NCBI GenBank assembly: GCA_905205855.1
Contig: CAJLFL010000077.1
Coordinates: 1 to 8,551, forward strand
Reading direction: 5' to 3'
Source: an uncultured Eubacteriales bacterium
GTDB taxonomy: Bacteria; Bacillota; Clostridia; Monoglobales; Monoglobaceae
Length of the DNA: 8,551 nucleotides
Shown: positions 5,921-8,551 of the stretch, piece by piece
How the letters are laid out: each line of letters opens with the position of its first letter
Numbering within the stretch: the first letter of the stretch is position 1
The notes under the pieces: generated by a model
The model's database searches: none
What the model saw: the letters and a program-made list of their open reading frames with translations, nothing else
Told to the model about the DNA's origin: nothing
Position numbers and translations under genes: made by a program

Positions 5921-6454
5921 CTATATATGCCTTTTAAGACGTTTTGACAGGAATACGGCAAAGGCTGCCAATAATAAATCTCCCGGTAGGGTTGTAAAAA
6001 CACAGCTTATAAGCATTGCGGAAATTACAACAGCTTTTTTAAGATACAGAGTTGCAAGCAGATAATAATAAACAGTTCCTAAAAGATAGATTACGGCAAG
6101 ACCTGCAAGGCATGCAAGATACATCTTTGCAAATGACGTATTTTTCTCTGATATAGCGCCGATTATGTATGCTCCGGGGATAAAACCGATAAGATAGCCA
6201 AAGGTCGGCTTTAATACATAACCGATACCGCCGCCCTGAGTGAATATAGGTAAACCCACAAGACCGAGAATAACATATACCGCGCAGCTTGCGGCAGCAT
6301 ATTTTTTGCCGAGCAGCAGACCTGCAAGCATAATAAACATGGTTTGCAGAGTGAAAGGAATAAGCGGCAATGGAATTCTTAAAAATGCACCTGCTGCTAT
6401 AAGTGCCGCAAACAAAGCGCATAAACACATGGAACGTACAGAAAAATCTTTCAT
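5921..6454 (-). CDS. bioY: Biotin transporter substrate-binding membrane subunit BioY
   Basis: BioY is the S component of an energy-coupling factor (ECF) transporter and captures biotin in the cytoplasmic membrane. The 177-residue protein is very hydrophobic, with about six membrane helices. It carries the family signature: P-L-P-L-I-P-F-T-L-Q-T near 28-38, GLVGLPIFTQGGGIGY at 64-79, and K-P-T-F-G-Y-L-I-G-F at 82-91. A conserved LPGDLL follows at 156-161. The start is fixed by AGGAGG (6467-6462) seven bases upstream of the ATG. No EcfA ATPase or EcfT gene is in the window, so it either uses a shared energising module encoded elsewhere or works alone. It has its own promoter overlapped by a BirA-type operator, so biotin repression is likely. 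It converges on the radical SAM gene and shares its terminator. Confidence 0.95.
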   Translation of the reverse strand: MKDFSVRSMCLCALFAALIAAGAFLRIPLPLIPFTLQTMFIMLAGLLLGKKYAAASCAVYVILGLVGLPIFTQGGGIGYVLKPTFGYLIGFIPGAYIIGAISEKNTSFAKMYLACLAGLAVIYLLGTVYYYLLATLYLKKAVVISAMLISCVFTTLPGDLLLAAFAVFLSKRLKRHI

Positions 6455-6455
6455 A

Positions 6456-6477
6456 TATATACCTCCTATATACCTCC
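6456..6477 (-). repeat. Tandem 11-bp duplication carrying two Shine-Dalgarno sites before bioY
   Basis: Read on the reverse strand, GGAGGTATATA occurs twice back to back (6477-6467 and 6466-6456), directly followed by the bioY start codon. Only the second copy is at normal spacing (7 bases). The first is a surplus ribosome binding site 11 bases further away and could be a slippage product or a standby site. Confidence 0.85.
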
Positions 6478-6498
6478 GAAAATTGATTTAACAAAGGT

Positions 6499-6527
6499 AT
6501 TATAGCATATTTGAGATGTAATGTAAA
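6499..6527 (-). promoter_or_regulatory. bioY promoter
   Basis: On the reverse strand TTTACA (6527-6522) and TATAAT (6504-6499) are separated by exactly 17 bp. The predicted start of transcription is near 6492, giving a leader of about 38 bases. The -35 hexamer lies inside one half of the candidate BirA operator. Confidence 0.85.
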
Positions 6528-6552
6528 CCTAAAATGTAAATATAGTTTACGA
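6521..6552. promoter_or_regulatory. Candidate BirA (biotin repressor) operator over the bioY promoter
   Basis: The known bacterial BirA box is TTGTAAACC, 14-15 bases, then GGTTTACAA. Here ATGTAAACC (6521-6529, 8 of 9 match), a 14-base spacer, and AGTTTACGA (6544-6552, 7 of 9 match) form the same palindrome. The left half covers the -35 box of the bioY promoter, so bound BirA should block RNA polymerase. It lies in the gap between the YitT-type stop codon and bioY. An extra half-site-like TGTAAA starts at 6535. Confidence 0.8.
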
Positions 6553-6553
6553 T

Positions 6554-7423
6554 TTATACGACTTCCCTAAAACCTTTGCCGCAAATATCGGAGGTATTGG
6601 TAACAATTATAAAAGTTTTCTTTCCAAGCTCCTTTACAAATTTCTTCAACAGAATTGTTTGCCGCCTGTTAAGGGCAACAAGAATAAGACACTTTGAATC
6701 ATTGGTAAATGCACCGCTGAAGGAATCGCTTACGGTTGCAGTTTTGTGCAGCACCTCCGTGATATAACCGTTTATCAGATCGGCTTGCTCCTTTGCGGCA
6801 ACAACAGTGCAGTATTTTGACATATTTATATTTTCAAGAATTGAATTAACCATAAACACTTTTGCAAGGAAACCGAGCAGAGAATACAGCCAGATTTCTG
6901 TTCCGAAAACAAAAAACGTAAGCATCACTATTGTTGAATCTGCAATAAAAAGCGCTTTGGAGATATTAACGGATGAATACTTTTTGATAATCATTGCGAT
7001 TATGTCTGTTCCTCCGGTTGATGCGTCAAGGTTAAATAACAGCGCGCTTCCGACAGCCGGAAGAAGAATTGCATAAACGAGATCCAGCAGAGGATTGGAG
7101 GTCAGCGGATGTGTCAGTGGACAAGCTCTTTCGAGAATAAAGATAAGAACGGACATAAGGCTTGAACAATAAACTGTTTTGATACCAAAGTTTTTGCCGA
7201 CAAAAATAAACCCTACAAACAAAAGCAGTCCGTTTATTACAAGCACAAGTGTTCCGGGCGATATACCGGGAATGACTGCTCCGAGCAGTACGGATATACC
7301 GCTTACGCCTCCGGTTGAAAAATTGTTCGGGAATTTAAAGAAATAAATTCCTGCTGACATAAGCGCTGTGCCCAGCGTTAGCATAAAAAAGGATATTAAA
7401 CTTGATAATACTTTGTTTTTCAT
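6554..7423 (-). CDS. YitT family membrane protein (DUF161 repeats with DUF2179 domain)
   Basis: The 289-residue protein belongs to the YitT family of Firmicutes membrane proteins, whose transport substrate or role is not established. The first ~200 residues form about six hydrophobic segments organised as two similar halves. Each half carries an S-T-G-G motif: NNFSTGGVSGIS (33-44) and LDASTGGTDIIA (132-143), the paired DUF161 units. The last ~80 residues form a soluble DUF2179-type domain, likely cytosolic, with the F-S-G-A-F and K-C-L-I-L-V-A-L strands and a K-K-T-F-I-I-V-T end. GAGGT (7435-7431) lies seven bases before the ATG. A divergent LysR-type gene starts about 140 bases away and may regulate it. 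bioY lies 99 bases downstream with its own promoter; no strong terminator separates the two, so some read-through is possible. The assignment is strong at family level, but the function is unknown. Confidence 0.9.
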   Translation of the reverse strand: MKNKVLSSLISFFMLTLGTALMSAGIYFFKFPNNFSTGGVSGISVLLGAVIPGISPGTLVLVINGLLLFVGFIFVGKNFGIKTVYCSSLMSVLIFILERACPLTHPLTSNPLLDLVYAILLPAVGSALLFNLDASTGGTDIIAMIIKKYSSVNISKALFIADSTIVMLTFFVFGTEIWLYSLLGFLAKVFMVNSILENINMSKYCTVVAAKEQADLINGYITEVLHKTATVSDSFSGAFTNDSKCLILVALNRRQTILLKKFVKELGKKTFIIVTNTSDICGKGFREVV

Positions 7424-7456
7424 TTTATATACCTCGTTTTTAAAATTTCATGTACT

Positions 7457-7485
7457 GGTATAACACAAAATTTACATTTTGTAAA
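7457..7485 (-). promoter_or_regulatory. Probable promoter of the YitT-family gene
   Basis: On the reverse strand TTTACA (7485-7480) and TATACC (7462-7457; TTATAC if shifted by one base) are spaced by 17 or 16 bp. The -35 box and spacer coincide with two overlapping palindromes at 7465-7485, which suggests operator control. Confidence 0.6.
7465..7485. promoter_or_regulatory. Overlapping palindromes at the YitT-gene promoter
   Basis: ACAAAAT-TTAC-ATTTTGT (7465-7482) is a perfect 7-bp inverted repeat. TTTACA-TTT-TGTAAA (7471-7485) is a perfect 6-bp one that shares its bases. Both cover the -35 box and spacer of the YitT-gene promoter. I do not recognise the cognate regulator; the LysR-type protein encoded next door is a candidate. 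Confidence 0.55.
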
Positions 7486-7503
7486 ACATATTTTTCCTTA
7501 GCC

Positions 7504-7532
7504 TTGACACAACTATACGGTTGTGATAATCT
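7504..7532 (+). promoter_or_regulatory. Promoter of the LysR-type gene
   Basis: A perfect -35 box TTGACA (7504-7509) is followed after 17 bp by TAATCT (7527-7532); GATAAT at 7525-7530, with a 15-bp spacer, is the alternative. Transcription would begin near 7539-7540, about 27 bases before the preferred ATG. Confidence 0.7.
7508..7525. promoter_or_regulatory. Operator-like inverted repeat inside the LysR-gene promoter
   Basis: CACAAC (7508-7513) and GTTGTG (7520-7525) are exact complements separated by six bases. The palindrome starts in the -35 box and fills the promoter spacer, where a bound repressor would exclude RNA polymerase. Autorepression by the LysR-type protein is the simplest reading, but this is inference. 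Confidence 0.6.
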
Positions 7533-7558
7533 TTAAAACGTGAACTATAATTGTTGTG
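7511..7558 (+). repeat. Repeated AACTATA...GTTGTG element
   Basis: AACTATA-N2-GTTGTG (7511-7525) recurs as AACTATA-N3-GTTGTG (7543-7558), 32 bases downstream, about three helical turns. The first copy lies in the promoter spacer and the second in the start region of the LysR-type gene, so both could be contacted from one face of the DNA. Confidence 0.55.
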
Positions 7559-7566
7559 GTGATTGT

Positions 7567-8487
7567 ATGGCAAATTTTTTGAATCTTAAATATTTTATCC
7601 TTGTTGCGGATGAAAAAAACATAACGAGAGTGGCGGAAAAGGAACACATTTCTCAGCAGGCTCTCAGCGGACATATAAAAAAGCTTGAAGATGAGTATGG
7701 TGTTAAGCTGTTTGACAGAACAGGCGGTTTATCACTCACATATGCAGGGCAAAGACTTTATGACCATGCAATAAAAATTATAGAAGAAGCAAGAGAAATG
7801 AACAGTGAAGTCTGCGACTTAAAAGACACAAGACAGGGAATGGTAAGGCTTGGACTGTCATATACCCGCGGTTCCGTTTTTCTGCCTGAGGTATTGCCCG
7901 GATTTGCAAAGGAAAATCCGTTTGTCAAGATTATAGTTACAGAGAATAATTCTCAGGTTTTGGAGGAATATCTTATAAAGGGACATATTGATTTGTATAT
8001 CGGTGCAAATATAAAAGAAAGCTCTGAAATAAAGGTTGAAAAGCTGATTTCAGAAAAAATGTACCTTGTTGTGCCAAACAGCATAGCGGAGGAGGTGTAC
8101 GGCGCAGAAAGCTTAAATAAAGAAACAGCTGATATAACGGATTTTGCAGAATATCCATTTTTGATGCTGTCGTCCGGAAACAGTATCAGGGCAAGGTTTG
8201 ATAAATACATCAGCCGAAATAATATAACCCCGAAAATAAAACTTGAAGCAGAGAATATAGAAACCTTGTTTGCATTGGCGTGCGAAGGTATGGGAATAAC
8301 GGTTTATCCGGAAATGTTCTTGCGGCGTCATACGGCATTGCTCGGTAATAACGAAAGTCCGGTAAGGTGTTTTATTCTGAATGAGGATTTCGGAAGAAAT
8401 GAGCTTTCAATAGCGTACAGGGGCAAGAGGTATATGTCCGATGCAGTGGCAAGGTTTTTAAAAAAGGCAAAACAGATTGACGATTAG
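7567..8487 (+). CDS. LysR family transcriptional regulator
   Basis: The protein is a 306-residue LysR-type regulator. These usually bind as tetramers to promoters and respond to a small-molecule effector. The N-terminal winged helix-turn-helix (about residues 4-63) has the standard sequence: LKYFILVADEKNITRVAEKEHISQQAL with recognition helix S-Q-Q-A-L-S-G-H-I-K-K-L-E at 29-41, followed by G-V-K-L-F-D-R. The rest is the two-lobed effector domain (about 85-300), including L-G-L-S-Y and the G-H-I-D-L-Y-I-G segment. The ATG at 7567 is preferred because the family N terminus begins there. An in-frame GTG at 7540 would add nine unusual residues (two adjacent cysteines) and coincides with the predicted transcription start. 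It is transcribed away from the YitT-family gene across a region with palindromes, the classic arrangement for a regulator of the neighbouring gene. The effector is unknown. Confidence 0.92.
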   Translation: MANFLNLKYFILVADEKNITRVAEKEHISQQALSGHIKKLEDEYGVKLFDRTGGLSLTYAGQRLYDHAIKIIEEAREMNSEVCDLKDTRQGMVRLGLSYTRGSVFLPEVLPGFAKENPFVKIIVTENNSQVLEEYLIKGHIDLYIGANIKESSEIKVEKLISEKMYLVVPNSIAEEVYGAESLNKETADITDFAEYPFLMLSSGNSIRARFDKYISRNNITPKIKLEAENIETLFALACEGMGITVYPEMFLRRHTALLGNNESPVRCFILNEDFGRNELSIAYRGKRYMSDAVARFLKKAKQIDD

Positions 8488-8505
8488 GAACAAATAGGAT
8501 ATAAT
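8477..8505 (+). promoter_or_regulatory. Strong outward promoter overlapping the end of the LysR-type gene
   Basis: TTGACG (8477-8482) and TATAAT (8500-8505) are spaced by 17 bp, one base short of a perfect consensus promoter. The -35 box covers the last codons of the LysR-type gene, and transcription would start near 8512. The 40 remaining bases hold an ATG at 8518 that stays open to the edge, but no ribosome binding site, so the product (mRNA or small RNA) cannot be told. Confidence 0.65.
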
Positions 8506-8551
8506 TTTATATAAAGTATGTATTATTGGCGCACGGCGCAGAACGGAGTTT

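Noticed and set aside
6039..6494. 151-codon reverse-strand frame overlapping bioY
   Set aside because: It is an out-of-frame reading of bioY with a cysteine-, tyrosine- and arginine-rich composition. The BioY frame carries the family signature and a good ribosome binding site.
1..8551. Mobile element, phage, CRISPR array or defence system
   Set aside because: No transposase, integrase, toxin, nuclease effector or regularly spaced repeats were found. Genes are housekeeping or common transport and regulation types with uniform composition.

Overview
The window looks like a stretch of core chromosome from an anaerobic Firmicute of the class Clostridia. The evidence is the gene set and order (recA, recX, rimO, pgsA; acpP, rnc and a short Elp3-like radical SAM gene; BioY; a YitT-family protein), the strong purine-rich ribosome binding sites, the moderately low GC content, and the tail of a 'stalk domain' (copper amine oxidase N-like) protein at the left edge. 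I cannot name the genus.

Layout. (1) 1-180: the end of a stalk-domain surface protein and its intrinsic terminator. (2) 199-3759: a perfect consensus sigma-A-type promoter followed by the tightly packed forward operon recA-recX-rimO-pgsA (recombination, its modulator, ribosomal protein S12 methylthiolation, phosphatidylglycerol phosphate synthesis). (3) 3836-5899: acpP, then 214 bp of repeat-rich, structured non-coding DNA, then rnc overlapping an Elp3-like radical SAM gene by ATGA, closed by a hairpin terminator. (4) 5921-7423, reverse strand: bioY, with a promoter whose -35 box lies inside a good match to the biotin repressor (BirA) operator, and upstream of it a YitT-family membrane protein. 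(5) 7424-8487: a divergent regulatory region with two palindromes and a repeated motif, then a LysR-type regulator read away from the YitT gene. (6) A second near-consensus promoter overlaps the end of the LysR gene and points out of the window.

How the genes work together. The left two thirds is housekeeping: DNA repair, translation and RNA maturation, and lipid synthesis. The right third is an uptake and regulation segment. Biotin import there appears to be controlled by BirA, and the LysR regulator probably controls itself, the divergent YitT-type gene, or both. BirA and the energising parts of the biotin transporter are not in the window.

I found no convincing undescribed multi-gene system. 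The most interesting material is regulatory: the structured block upstream of rnc, the BirA-type operator over the bioY promoter, and the double operator-like elements between the YitT and LysR genes. No tRNA, rRNA, CRISPR array, insertion sequence or recognised riboswitch class was seen.
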